Source: Alistipes_A hominis
GTDB lineage: Bacteria; Bacteroidota; Bacteroidia; Bacteroidales; Rikenellaceae
Assembly: GCF_014288115.1 (NCBI RefSeq)
Contig: NZ_JACOOK010000008.1
Coordinates: 21,198 to 85,197, forward strand
Direction: 5' to 3'
DNA length: 64,000 bases
This document shows, one piece after another, positions 36,615 through 45,785 of the stretch. Made by a program: the position numbers and the translations under genes. Numbering within the stretch: the first letter of the stretch is position 1; every line of letters starts with the position of its first letter. The notes under the pieces were generated by a model. That model ran no database searches, was not told the DNA's origin, and saw only the letters and a list, made by a program, of their open reading frames with translations.

Positions 36615-37541
36615 CTACGGAACGAAACGATCGACTTCGCTGCGATACGGAATCGACGACTGCGCCCCCATGCGAGTCACCGAAATCGCCGATGCGCGGC
36701 TTGCGAAACGCACGGCTTCCTCAAGGCTTTTGCCTTCGGACAGCGCGACGACCAGCGCCCCGTTGAATACGTCCCCGGCTGCCGTCGTATCGACCGCCCG
36801 CACTTTCTGCGCCGGAACCGCTTCGTCGAACCGGTCGTTGCAGATATACGCTCCGCGCGAACCGAGCGTGATAATCACGTTCTGCACGCCCATCGCCCGG
36901 ATACTGCGGGCCGCTTCGGCTTCGGTCTCGGCATTGTGGATCCGGATACCCGTAATGATCTCGGCCTCGGTTTCATTCGGCGTAATCAGGTAAAGACTTT
37001 TGAGCAATTGCGGCGACAGCGCGGCGCCGGGAGCCGGATTGAGCACCGTCCGCTTGCCGCGCTTGGCGGCTTCGGCGGCTACGTATTCGATCGTCGTCAT
37101 CGGCGTTTCGAGCTGCATCAGCACGATATCGCAATCATCCAACGCCGTTTCGGCCTTGGCCACGTCCAGCGGCAGCAAATTCGCATTGGCCCCGGAAGCC
37201 ACGACGATCGTATTTTCGGCGCGGCTGTCGACAGAAATCAACGCCACCCCCGACGGATTATGATCGTCGATGAACACGAAACGGGTATCGATGCCCTCCT
37301 GAGCCAACTGCTGGCGGGTGGTGATGCCGAACATGTCGTTGCCGGTCTTGCAAACGAAAATCACGTCGGCCCCGAGCCGAGCCGCCGCAACGGCCTGGTT
37401 GGCCCCTTTGCCGCCGGGATTCATCAAAAAAGTTCCGCCGAGTACGGTTTCCCCCGGCCGCGGCAGGTGTTCGGTTCTGACCACCATATCGGTATTGGTA
37501 CTGCCGACCACCAGAATTTTTCCTTTTCTTAACCCATTCAT
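36615..37541 (-). CDS. rbsK: Ribokinase
   Basis: The 308-residue pfkB-family kinase has the first signature GGTFLMNPGGKGANQAVAAA (about 34-53) and the second signature DTTAAGDVFNGALVVALSEG (about 249-268), which contains the catalytic Asp of DTTAAGD. It phosphorylates D-ribose at O5 using ATP. VGSTNTDMVVRTEHLPRPGE at the N terminus is typical for RbsK. It forms an operon with the GRP transporter. Confidence 0.94.
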   Translation of the reverse strand: MNGLRKGKILVVGSTNTDMVVRTEHLPRPGETVLGGTFLMNPGGKGANQAVAAARLGADVIFVCKTGNDMFGITTRQQLAQEGIDTRFVFIDDHNPSGVALISVDSRAENTIVVASGANANLLPLDVAKAETALDDCDIVLMQLETPMTTIEYVAAEAAKRGKRTVLNPAPGAALSPQLLKSLYLITPNETEAEIITGIRIHNAETEAEAARSIRAMGVQNVIITLGSRGAYICNDRFDEAVPAQKVRAVDTTAAGDVFNGALVVALSEGKSLEEAVRFASRASAISVTRMGAQSSIPYRSEVDRFVP

Positions 37542-37831
37542 CGCGACACTATTTTAGATTGATTTGATAAAGTTAAACTCTATTTTCCGAAAAAGCAACC
37601 CGGACGCCGAATATTTAAACTCCCAAAAAACGGACCGATTGTAAAAAGCGACCGCCGGGACAGCTTTTCCGCACCGTCCGTAGCATCCGCTTCCGGACGC
37701 CGCCGAGAGCGGAATTCCGGTATTTTGCCGCGGGAATTGGATTTTTCCGGCCATTTTTGCTAATTTTACCGATCCGTGCAAAAGGCCTGCCGCCTTTGCC
37801 CGGACAAATCCAACCTGAACAACAACCCGTC

Positions 37832-39004
37832 ATGAAAAAATTTTGCATTTTACTTACCGCGCTTTTCCTCGGCCTGTCGGCCGGAGCGCAAACTCCGTTT
37901 CAGATCACCTTCGGCCCCTATCTACAAAACGTGACGGCCGACGGAGCCACCGTAATCTGGGGAACCTCCGCCGACGCGCTGTCGTGGGTCGAAGCCGCAC
38001 CCGACGGCGAAGACCACTTCTACGCCGAAGAACGCCCGCAGTATTACCAGACCAAGCTCGGCAAACGGACGGTGGGACGACTGCATACGGTGCGGATCAC
38101 CGGACTGAAGCCCGCCTCGTTTTACCGCTACCGAGTATGCTCGCGCGAAGTGACCGAACTGCAACCGTACAAAGTCAGCTACGGACAGACGATCTGCTCG
38201 GACGTCTACCGCAAAAAACCGTACCGCTTCAAAACGCGGGACGCCGCGCAGCAAAGCGTATCGTTCACCGTGGTCAACGACATCCATGAAAACAGCGACA
38301 TGCTGGCGACGCTGCTGTCGGACGTCAAAAAAGAGCAGCGCGACTTCGTCTTTTTCAACGGCGACATGGTCAACAACATGAGCAGCGAACAACAACTGAT
38401 CGACGGCTTTCTGCGCCGTTCGACCGAACTGTTCGCCGCCGAAATCCCGTTCCTGTTCGCACGCGGCAACCACGAAACGCGCGGCCTGTTCTCGGATCAT
38501 TACCTCGACTACTTCCCCACCCCGACCGGCGAACCGTATTACGCATTCCGCCAGGGGCCCGTATTTTTCGTCGTGATGGACGGCGGAGAAGACAAGCCCG
38601 ACAGCGACATCGAATATTACGGGCTGTCCGACTTCGACCGCTACCGCGCCGATCAGGTGGCCTGGCTGAAGGAAACCGTCGCGAGCGAAGCGTTCCGCAC
38701 GGCCCCGTTCAAGGTGGCGATCATACACGTTCCGCCGGTCAACAGCACGTGGCACGGGCCGCTCGACGTCAAGAAGCATTTCCTGCCGGTGCTCAACGAC
38801 GCCGGGATCGACCTGATGCTGTGCGGCCACCTGCATTCGTACCACTACCTGCCGGCCGGCCAAACCGAATGCGATTTCCCGGTGCTGATCAACTCGAACG
38901 ACCGGGCGGTCGAAGTCGAAGCGACGGCCGACGCACTGAACCTGAAGGTCAAAGATACTAAAAAACAGGTTGTTCAGGAACTGACGCTGAAAGCCAAACA
39001 ATAG
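37832..39004 (+). CDS. Exported metallophosphoesterase with fibronectin-like N-terminal domain
   Basis: The 390-residue protein begins at ATG 37832 with a signal peptide (MKKFCILLTALFLGLSAGAQ). A purple-acid-phosphatase-like beta domain follows (FGPYLQNVTADGATVIWGTS, about 27-46). The calcineurin-type phosphoesterase domain holds the metal ligands in VNDIHENSD (about 150), FFNGDMVNN (about 178), ARGNHETRG (about 210), IIHVPP (about 298) and CGHLHSYHY (about 331). It probably hydrolyses phosphate esters in the periplasm. The 290 bp before it hold no recognisable gene. Confidence 0.9.
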   Translation: MKKFCILLTALFLGLSAGAQTPFQITFGPYLQNVTADGATVIWGTSADALSWVEAAPDGEDHFYAEERPQYYQTKLGKRTVGRLHTVRITGLKPASFYRYRVCSREVTELQPYKVSYGQTICSDVYRKKPYRFKTRDAAQQSVSFTVVNDIHENSDMLATLLSDVKKEQRDFVFFNGDMVNNMSSEQQLIDGFLRRSTELFAAEIPFLFARGNHETRGLFSDHYLDYFPTPTGEPYYAFRQGPVFFVVMDGGEDKPDSDIEYYGLSDFDRYRADQVAWLKETVASEAFRTAPFKVAIIHVPPVNSTWHGPLDVKKHFLPVLNDAGIDLMLCGHLHSYHYLPAGQTECDFPVLINSNDRAVEVEATADALNLKVKDTKKQVVQELTLKAKQ

Positions 39005-39043
39005 CCGGCCAGCCGAAAAGACATGGAGCCGTCACTCGAAAAA

Positions 39044-39076
39044 AGAAGCCGTATTCTGTCGAAGAATACGGCTTCT
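39044..39076 (-). terminator. Terminator of the glycosidase-like lipoprotein gene
   Basis: A perfect 14-bp stem (39044-39057 with 39063-39076), loop GTCGA, is followed on the minus strand by TTTTT. It lies between convergent genes. Confidence 0.8.
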
Positions 39077-39101
39077 GCCGTATATGCGGACAAGGAACCC
39101 G

Positions 39102-40424
39102 CTACCACATGTAGATCACGGCGTCGCCCGGATCAACCGTCATCTCGGTAATGTCGTCCGCCGGCACGATCGAACCGTTTTTCAGTACCTGCCGTACCCG
39201 GCTCTCCGCTTCGAAACGAAGCCCCATGGCAGTATTCGGATCGCGGTTAACGATCACCAGGAACGTATACCCCTGATTTTCCAACTGTGAAACGACCGCT
39301 CCGCTTCCCTCGGTTTCCAGTCGCCTGACCGGTTCGGGCAGGTCGGTCAGCCGAACGGTTCCTTTCGGAACGGACGTCCCCGTATGGCGTACGGAAACAA
39401 CCCTGGCTCCGAGGAAAACGCCGCTCAATCGCTGAATTTCACTCGTCACGGTTTTCACCAGATCGTACGTCGCCGTACGGGCTCCGTCTTCGGCGATCGG
39501 CGCCATCCGATAATTCCAGTCGCCCGACACCGTCGGCGTCCAATAAGTAAAGTATTGCAGCACCTGCGCCCCGTAAGCCAGATCGCTGTACAACTGCAAC
39601 CGCAGATCGGACAAAGTCGGAACGGGATACACCACGTGAGGGCATGTCAGCGCGAAAGCCCAAAACTTCTTATTCGCCTTCCGGGCCTCGTCGGCAACGA
39701 TTTCGAGATCCTCGTACCAAGTGTCTTTGATCAGACGCACCGAAGAACCCGGATTAGTCACCAACGGATATTCGTCGAACGACAGAAAAGCGGCGGGCAC
39801 CTCGTTCAAGTAGCGCTGCACGTACTCCCGGTAGGTAGCGACGCCCAAGGCCTGCAAATGCTCCGCAGGCCCGCCCGGGAACAGGTTCGCATAGCAGTAG
39901 TGATCCGGGTCGACGGCCTGGACCGCGTTCATCATCCGGGCAATGGTCGGAAACTCGCTGCACAGCGGCTCGTCCTTGCAGAAATAGGCTTCGAGGGCCG
40001 GATACCTCATCAGTTTTTTCACGGCCGCTTCGCGCCGGGTATCCGAATACAGCGCATCGCACTCGACGATCAGCTTCACGCCGGCCTGCCCGGCGTATTC
40101 GAGCGCCTTGCAAGCCGTCTCGGTATCCGAAAAACGGGTGTAATTCACGGTGATGCCCAGTTCGGCGGCTTCCCGGAAACGGGCTACGCTAACCTGGCTC
40201 GCCCGCACTCCGTGCCAGGCGACGATCGGAATCCGGCCCGGCGAAGGCAGCTTTTCGGGAAAAGGATCCGGATCGGGCCGGCCGGTCGTATCCGGAGGCG
40301 TTACGGCGGTGGTATCCGGAGGAGCGGGCCGCTGCCCGTCGCCGCCCTTCGAAGACGTTTCGTCCTTGCCGCACGAGAAAACGAGGACGGCCGCAGCCGC
40401 GCACAAGTAAAACAATTTTTTCAT
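39102..40424 (-). CDS. Lipoprotein with glycosidase-like TIM-barrel domain
   Basis: The 440-residue protein has a lipobox (VFSC, lipidated Cys18), a Pro/Thr-rich linker (PDTTAVTPPDTTG), then an alpha/beta barrel domain starting at IPIVAWHGV (about 66). Acidic residues at likely strand ends are seen in YFCKDEP (about 148-154) and FLSFDEYPL (about 215-223), as in clan-A glycosidases, and a C-terminal beta domain (about 350-440) resembles those of such enzymes. I cannot assign a family. It may act on surface glycans. Expression seems to be monocistronic, with a terminator directly after. Confidence 0.68.
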   Translation of the reverse strand: MKKLFYLCAAAAVLVFSCGKDETSSKGGDGQRPAPPDTTAVTPPDTTGRPDPDPFPEKLPSPGRIPIVAWHGVRASQVSVARFREAAELGITVNYTRFSDTETACKALEYAGQAGVKLIVECDALYSDTRREAAVKKLMRYPALEAYFCKDEPLCSEFPTIARMMNAVQAVDPDHYCYANLFPGGPAEHLQALGVATYREYVQRYLNEVPAAFLSFDEYPLVTNPGSSVRLIKDTWYEDLEIVADEARKANKKFWAFALTCPHVVYPVPTLSDLRLQLYSDLAYGAQVLQYFTYWTPTVSGDWNYRMAPIAEDGARTATYDLVKTVTSEIQRLSGVFLGARVVSVRHTGTSVPKGTVRLTDLPEPVRRLETEGSGAVVSQLENQGYTFLVIVNRDPNTAMGLRFEAESRVRQVLKNGSIVPADDITEMTVDPGDAVIYMW

Positions 40425-40504
40425 GCCAATCAGTAGTTTATTCGGTTAAAACGGGGCTGTCCGCCGGGCAAAGCGGCCAAACGGCGCGCGCGCCGCAAAT
40501 TCCC

Positions 40505-41377
40505 CTACTCGATCTTCACGATCCCCTGCCAACTGATATAATGTTCCGTAATGCCGATCTCGTCCATCCAGCGGCGGGTCTCGATCGTTTTCATGTAGGC
40601 CGTATCGAAACCTTCGCCCACATCGTTGTTCCATACCCACAGCGGCGTAGGCCACAGGCAGGCGCGGAACCGGATCGATTTGTAGAAATGCTCGTCGCAT
40701 CCCTGCTGGCCGTGATGCGCCATTTGCAGGTAATCGCAATCCAACAGGGGTTTATAAGTACCTTCGAGCAGCATTTTGCCGCTCTCGACGCCGGTATCGC
40801 CCAGAAAGACCATCGACTTTTTCCGGTCCCACACCCTCAGCACGATACTCGCATTGTTGTAGGCATTCGTCAGGATGGACGGATGGGCGACGCCGAGCAC
40901 TTTCAGGTTCATGCCGTCGATCTTCATCTCGAGTCCCGGCTCGGTCAGGTTTACGACCGGAAGGCCGGAATCCCGGAGCGCTTCGTAGTAAGCGTCCGCA
41001 AGCTTTTTGCGGTTCATGTCCGTGCGGAGCTGCTCGTCGGTCATCGGCGACTGATAAACCGTGTCGATAATCATTTGTCGAGGATCTTTCAGGATTTCGG
41101 TCAGCGCCCCCATGTGATCCACATGCGGATGGGTGACGATCCATTTATCGACGCGGTTGCCCAGGGCGGCCACGAATCCTCGCAAAAAAGGCGCGTCCGC
41201 AGCGGTTCCCCCGTCCAGCACGACCACCCGTCCCCGGTCGGTCACGAACACGTAGGAATTCATCTGGGAAGGCCCCTGGGCGCAAAGCTGCCATACGGCG
41301 AAACCGGGCTTTTTAGCCGCTGTGAAAGAGGCGGACATCAGGCCGCACAGCAGGCATACGATCAATTTGTTCTTCAT
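40505..41377 (-). CDS. Exported MBL-fold metallohydrolase
   Basis: The 290-residue protein has a signal peptide (MKNKLIVCLLCGLMSASFTAA). The metallo-beta-lactamase fold signature THPHVDHMG (about 81-89) gives the HxHxDH metal site, with further ligands in LGDTGVESG (about 192) and MAHHGQQG (about 218). This ComEC/Rec2-like or lactonase-like subgroup has varied substrates, so the reaction is not assigned. About 80 bp separate its end from the upstream start of the glycosidase-like lipoprotein, on the same strand. Confidence 0.82.
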   Translation of the reverse strand: MKNKLIVCLLCGLMSASFTAAKKPGFAVWQLCAQGPSQMNSYVFVTDRGRVVVLDGGTAADAPFLRGFVAALGNRVDKWIVTHPHVDHMGALTEILKDPRQMIIDTVYQSPMTDEQLRTDMNRKKLADAYYEALRDSGLPVVNLTEPGLEMKIDGMNLKVLGVAHPSILTNAYNNASIVLRVWDRKKSMVFLGDTGVESGKMLLEGTYKPLLDCDYLQMAHHGQQGCDEHFYKSIRFRACLWPTPLWVWNNDVGEGFDTAYMKTIETRRWMDEIGITEHYISWQGIVKIE

Positions 41378-41478
41378 ATCGAAATCGTGTAACGAATTTT
41401 TTCCGTCCGTTCCCCGTGCATTCCGGCCTCCGGCCGGCTTCAGGAATCCGCAACGGATATTTCAAAAAAAAATCGGAA

Positions 41479-41510
41479 AAAAGAATGTCCGTTCTCACGG
41501 ACATTCTTTT
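41479..41510 (-). terminator. Terminator of the TIG/LRR lipoprotein gene
   Basis: A perfect 14-bp stem (41479-41492 with 41497-41510) with loop TCTC is followed on the minus strand by TTTTTTCC and a longer T run. Confidence 0.88.
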
Positions 41511-41538
41511 CAGTTTTAAAGCGTTTCGATCTCCGCAG

Positions 41539-43356
41539 TTAAGGATGGAGCGAACCCGGATACAAATCGCATATCTCGTGGTTCTCGCCGTTCTTGTTGT
41601 GCGTGTGCATCAAGGTCTGCGGTTGCCCGTTTTCGCCCCAGTAAGTCCAGCATTCCACGATTACGCCGGCATTCAGCGCATCGATGGCCGGGTTATCCGT
41701 CACCCAGGTAAGCTCGGCGCCCACCGTATCGACATTGGACTGCGAAACGCATCTCCACCAGTAGTATTCCACCTTCAGCGTACGTTCTACGGAAGTATCT
41801 TCGGTAAATTCGAAATTAACAGCCGCGCGACCCGGTTTTTTCCACAAATACATGTATCCGTCGGCATTGGCCATCATGTTCCGGATATCGAGGTATTCGA
41901 GCGGATTGTCCATGATCGTCAGTTCGCAAAGCTTCACAACGTTGCTGACGTCGAGCCTCTTGATTTTGTTTCCGTTCAGATGCAGATACCGCAATTCGTT
42001 GGCTGGAGCGACTCCCACGGCGCCGAAATTCACGGTTTCGAGCGTTCCCGTATTCCGGGCTTCCAGTCTTTCGCAGTTGGGGAACAACGTCATGTCGAGC
42101 GACTGCAACTTGGAATTGTCCAGCGAGAAGAATTTGATGTTCGCAGCATCCGGGAATCCTTCCAAGCCTTCCACCGAAGTCACCGCTTTATCGATAAGGT
42201 TCAGCGTCTTATAAGTAGATTCGTATTTCACTTCGTCCGGGAATACGACTTCGGCCGCATCGGGTTTGTAAGCGTTGCCCTTTTCGTCGAACAGGTACTT
42301 ATTGTCCGGAACGAGACTCTGCAAATATTCGCGGAATGCGGCATCGGGAACCATAAAGCGTCCTACCGCGGAACGGAAACATCCCAGTTCCTGCGTCTGC
42401 GTACCGCGCTTGAGCGTCATCACCCAGCCTTTGGCATCGACAGCCAGGTCGGCGGGGAACGCGAACACCAGTTTGGCGTCGGTAATCTCGCCGGATACGG
42501 TCTCTACGGCGTCGCCGCCGGACCGGGGCTGGAGAACGATTTTATCTTTGCCCAGGAAACCGCGGCCGGTAACCGTCACGTTCCCTCCTACCATCGATTC
42601 CACGAAAGAAGGAACCGACAGGGAAGCGAGTTCGATCGGGGTGTTCAGATCGGGATCGTCCGCCGGATCGACCGGTTTGAGCGTACCGAACTCTTTGCTC
42701 TGCGTACCGCGTTTGAGCGTCAGCGTCCAGCCTTGTTCGTCGATGGCCAAGTCGTCGGGGAACGTGAACGCCAGTTTGGCGTCGGTAACTTCGGAATTGG
42801 TAACCTCCACGGCATCGCCGCCCGAAACGGGTTTAAGTTCCACCCTGTCTTTACCGAGGAAACCTTTGCCGTCGATCGTAACGCTGGCGCCTTTCATCGA
42901 TTCGGTAAAATCGGGAATCACCACGTCCGACAGTTCGATCGGCGTCGTCAGTTCGGGGTCTTCCGGATCTTCGGGCATCATCGTGCCGATTTCCTTGCTC
43001 TGCGTACCGCGCTTGAGCGTCAGCGTCCAACCTTCTTCGCTGGTGGCCAGATCGCTCGGGAACTTGAACACCAGCTTGGAAGCCGTAATTTCCGCCGGAG
43101 CGACCTCGACGGCCGTACCGCTGGGACGGGGCGTAAGGGCGATTTTGTCCTTACCGAGAAAACCTTTGCCCTGGATCGTGACATTGGCTCCCTTCATCGA
43201 TTCCTGGAAAGTCGGGATCACGACGCCGGACAACTCGATCGGAGTCGTCAGATCGGGGTCCTCCCCGCCGTCGTTCTTCTCGTCGCTACACGAAGTAGCG
43301 GCGAATCCCATCGTGGCGATTGACGCCAACAACAATAAATACTTTTTCATACGCAT
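41539..43356 (-). CDS. Surface lipoprotein with three TIG-like repeats and a leucine-rich region
   Basis: The 605-residue protein has a lipobox (ATSC, Cys23). Three tandem repeats of about 108 residues follow (about 38-135, 136-245, 246-343). Each has TPIEL near the start, a glycine-rich GKGFLGKDK-type strand and TLTLKRGTQ near the end, the pattern of IPT/TIG domains. The rest (about 345-605) has leucine-rich-like units such as LRYLHLNGNKIKRLDVSNV and LEYLDIRNMM. Such proteins are often displayed on the outer membrane and bind glycans or host factors. The binding partner is unknown. A -7 element TACTTTTG lies at 43388-43381. Confidence 0.8.
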   Translation of the reverse strand: MRMKKYLLLLASIATMGFAATSCSDEKNDGGEDPDLTTPIELSGVVIPTFQESMKGANVTIQGKGFLGKDKIALTPRPSGTAVEVAPAEITASKLVFKFPSDLATSEEGWTLTLKRGTQSKEIGTMMPEDPEDPELTTPIELSDVVIPDFTESMKGASVTIDGKGFLGKDRVELKPVSGGDAVEVTNSEVTDAKLAFTFPDDLAIDEQGWTLTLKRGTQSKEFGTLKPVDPADDPDLNTPIELASLSVPSFVESMVGGNVTVTGRGFLGKDKIVLQPRSGGDAVETVSGEITDAKLVFAFPADLAVDAKGWVMTLKRGTQTQELGCFRSAVGRFMVPDAAFREYLQSLVPDNKYLFDEKGNAYKPDAAEVVFPDEVKYESTYKTLNLIDKAVTSVEGLEGFPDAANIKFFSLDNSKLQSLDMTLFPNCERLEARNTGTLETVNFGAVGVAPANELRYLHLNGNKIKRLDVSNVVKLCELTIMDNPLEYLDIRNMMANADGYMYLWKKPGRAAVNFEFTEDTSVERTLKVEYYWWRCVSQSNVDTVGAELTWVTDNPAIDALNAGVIVECWTYWGENGQPQTLMHTHNKNGENHEICDLYPGSLHP

Positions 43357-43380
43357 CAAGTTTTAAAGCGGCATTTCTGC

Positions 43381-43388
43381 CAAAAGTA
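43381..43388 (-). promoter_or_regulatory. -7 element of the TIG/LRR lipoprotein gene
   Basis: TACTTTTG on the minus strand matches TAnnTTTG and lies 25 bp before the start at 43356. Confidence 0.5.
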
Positions 43389-43989
43389 ATTAATGGTTAA
43401 TAGATTATGTTTGTTACTTCATTCGGTATCGTCTCGTATTCAATCCGTTGCTTTTTTCGCGGTCCGGTCCGCCATTACTACTACTTAAACGGTTAAGCTA
43501 TGCTACCTAAAAAAGATTTTTCTCCCGTTCGAATTTCAAAAAAAACAACCGTTAAAAAACAAATGCCATCCACGTTTTTCATAATTTATTAAAAATATAC
43601 AAAAACCGCACTTTACCGTTACAGAGAGCGCCTCTTACTTTTACTCGGTTCATTACTTTCGCAAACCGGAACTAATCGCCGCCGTTACGACGCTTTTTCG
43701 TTCGCTCTATCCTCTTTTACGAACCTCTGTTTTCAAAATTAGATTTAATTTTCTAAATAAACAACAAATTCCCGTTACATTTTCATTACTTTTTTCGCAT
43801 TTTCCGTAAAAAACAAAACCGAAACGGGATTTACAGCCCGTTTTTCACCGCCTGGAATACACGACCCGCCTTTTTTCGTTTTCCGAAAAAAGACAAAAAC
43901 GGGATTAAAACGAGAGAATCGGCATCCTCTTTTCCTCCGGAGTTCTGCGAAATCTCCCGGACGAAAAAACGGACAGGAGCAATCGTCGG
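43389..43989. other. AT-rich intergenic region, no gene supported
   Basis: About 600 bp between two minus-strand genes are rich in homopolymer A/T runs. An 81-codon minus-strand frame at its end has no recognisable features and unusual composition, so it is not called. The downstream part may hold the methyltransferase transcript end. Confidence 0.5.
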
Positions 43990-44700
43990 TTACCGCACCC
44001 CGCCGTAAGCCGCAAAACATACGTTCTTATGCAGGATCTCCACCTCGCGGAAACCGACTTCGCGCATCAGGTCGAGTTGGTAGTTCAACGGCCGGGGAGA
44101 ATCCTCCCGCTCCACGTAAGCCAGCACCCTGTCGCGGTACTCCGTTCCGCCCAGAACGGTCAGGTAATCGCCGTAACGCTCCCGAAAATAGGCGGAAAGT
44201 ACCTCCGTTTGCTGCGCGACCAGGTCGGAAATCATCAGGCAGCCGCCCGGACGCAGGCTCCGGTACAACCGGGCGAACACGGTCAGCCACTCCTCGTCCC
44301 CGCGCAAATGATGCAGCGCGGCTCCCGACAGCACGATATCGTACCGGCATTCGCCCAGATCGGCCTCGCGGACATCCCGTTGCACCGCCGTGACCCGGCC
44401 GGCCGAACAGGCCGAAACGCGTTCGACGGCCCGGTCGAGCATCGGGCGGCTCAGGTCGAGCAGCGTGCAATGAAGCCCCGGCCGTTTCGAAAGCATTTTG
44501 AGCGTATAGTTTCCCGCCCCGCAGCCCACGTCCAGCAGATCCGTCGCCAAAGGCGTCAGACGCGCCGCGGCTTCGGTAATCAATTCCAGCGACAACGCCG
44601 CATCGACAGTCGAAACCTGTCCGCTCTGCAAATTCGAAAAACGCTCGACATCGTGATCGAAGCGTTCCCGGATCTCTTCCACACTCGATTTTTCCCGCAT
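43990..44700 (-). CDS. Class I SAM-dependent methyltransferase
   Basis: The 236-residue protein has the SAM-binding motif I LLDVGCGAGNYTLKML (about 56-71), motif II-like LLDLSRPMLDRA (about 81) and YDIVLSGAALHHL (about 120), followed by LRPGGCLMISDL (about 151). It resembles the UbiE/BioC-like group, but the substrate is not evident. It is divergent from menA, and a link to quinone methylation is possible only by position. It has its own -7 element (TATCTTTG). Confidence 0.88.
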   Translation of the reverse strand: MREKSSVEEIRERFDHDVERFSNLQSGQVSTVDAALSLELITEAAARLTPLATDLLDVGCGAGNYTLKMLSKRPGLHCTLLDLSRPMLDRAVERVSACSAGRVTAVQRDVREADLGECRYDIVLSGAALHHLRGDEEWLTVFARLYRSLRPGGCLMISDLVAQQTEVLSAYFRERYGDYLTVLGGTEYRDRVLAYVEREDSPRPLNYQLDLMREVGFREVEILHKNVCFAAYGGVR

Positions 44701-44746
44701 ATCTTATAAATTGAATTCCATATCCGGAAAACCCGGACATTCATAG

Positions 44747-44787
44747 CAAAGATAACGTTAATTATCACAAAATTAATCCTACATTTG
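44747..44787. promoter_or_regulatory. Divergent -7 elements for the methyltransferase and menA
   Basis: CAAAGATA at 44747-44754 is TATCTTTG towards the methyltransferase; TACATTTG at 44780-44787 is directed towards menA, 19 bp before its start. Both match TAnnTTTG. Confidence 0.6.
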
Positions 44788-44806
44788 CATAAATATACCA
44801 CACCCT

Positions 44807-45703
44807 ATGAAACAAACCGTCCGCCCCCACTCGATGCGCGCCTGGATACTTGCGGCGCGCCCGAAAACGCTCCCCGCGGCAGCCGTTCCCGTACTGCTGG
44901 GATGCGCGCTGGCGCTGGCGGAAGGCGGATTCCGGTGGATTCCCGCTCTGCTCTGCCTGCTGTTCGCGCTGCTGATGCAGATCGACGCAAATCTGATCAA
45001 CGACCTGTTCGACTACCGCAAAGGAAGCGACCGCAAAGACCGCCTCGGGCCCGAACGAGCCTGCGCGCAGGGCTGGATTTCGCCGCGCGCCATGAAACGG
45101 GGAATCGCCCTGATTACCGCGACCGCCTGCGCGACGGGCCTTTGCCTGCTTTTTTACGGAGGAACCGAGTTGATCGTCGTCGGAGCGGTCTGCGTCGTAT
45201 TCGCATTCCTGTACACCGCCGGGCCGTACCCGCTGGCCTACCACGGCTGGGGCGACGGGCTGGTGATCGTCTTTTTCGGTTTCGTTCCGGTCGGAGTCAC
45301 CTACTATGTGCTGTGTCACGGATGGACGACCGAAGTAACGGTCGTCTCGCTGGCCTGCGGAATGGTGATCGATACGCTGCTGATGGTAAACAACTACCGG
45401 GATCGCGAGCAGGATGCGCAGAGCGGCAAACGGACGTTGGTCGTGCGTTTCGGCCCGAAAGCGGGCAGCCTGGCGTACCTGACGCTGGGAATAGTCGCCT
45501 CAGGACTCTGTCTGACGCTGCTCTCCGGCGGGTATTTCGCGGCGGGGCTACTCCCGCTGGCCTACCTGCCGTTTCACCTGGCAGCCTGGCGACGGATGGT
45601 ACGAATCCGCGAAGGCCGGGAACTGAATCTCATCCTGGGAAAAACGTCCCGTAACATCTTGATTTTCGGAATACTGCTAACCGCGGGGCTGATCCTGCGG
45701 TAA
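44807..45703 (+). CDS. menA: 1,4-dihydroxy-2-naphthoate polyprenyltransferase
   Basis: The 298-residue integral membrane protein carries the MenA motifs ARPKTLPAAAVPVLLG (about 17-32), NLINDLFDYRKGSDRKDR (about 64-81) and VNNYRDREQDAQSGKRTLVV (about 192-211). It attaches the polyprenyl tail to 1,4-dihydroxy-2-naphthoate in classical menaquinone synthesis. Length is usual. The gene stands alone with its own -7 element. Its presence implies the Men pathway. Confidence 0.95.
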   Translation: MKQTVRPHSMRAWILAARPKTLPAAAVPVLLGCALALAEGGFRWIPALLCLLFALLMQIDANLINDLFDYRKGSDRKDRLGPERACAQGWISPRAMKRGIALITATACATGLCLLFYGGTELIVVGAVCVVFAFLYTAGPYPLAYHGWGDGLVIVFFGFVPVGVTYYVLCHGWTTEVTVVSLACGMVIDTLLMVNNYRDREQDAQSGKRTLVVRFGPKAGSLAYLTLGIVASGLCLTLLSGGYFAAGLLPLAYLPFHLAAWRRMVRIREGRELNLILGKTSRNILIFGILLTAGLILR

Positions 45704-45785
45704 TGCGGCGAACGAGCGGCTCCGGCGGAACGATCCGCCGGGCATGGGATTTGAACCGTTACCGTAACCACCAAAATCCTTTATC

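Noticed and set aside
43775..44020. An 81-codon minus-strand frame downstream of the methyltransferase
   Set aside because: Composition is dominated by Arg, Phe and Lys from homopolymer DNA, with no promoter or homology hint.
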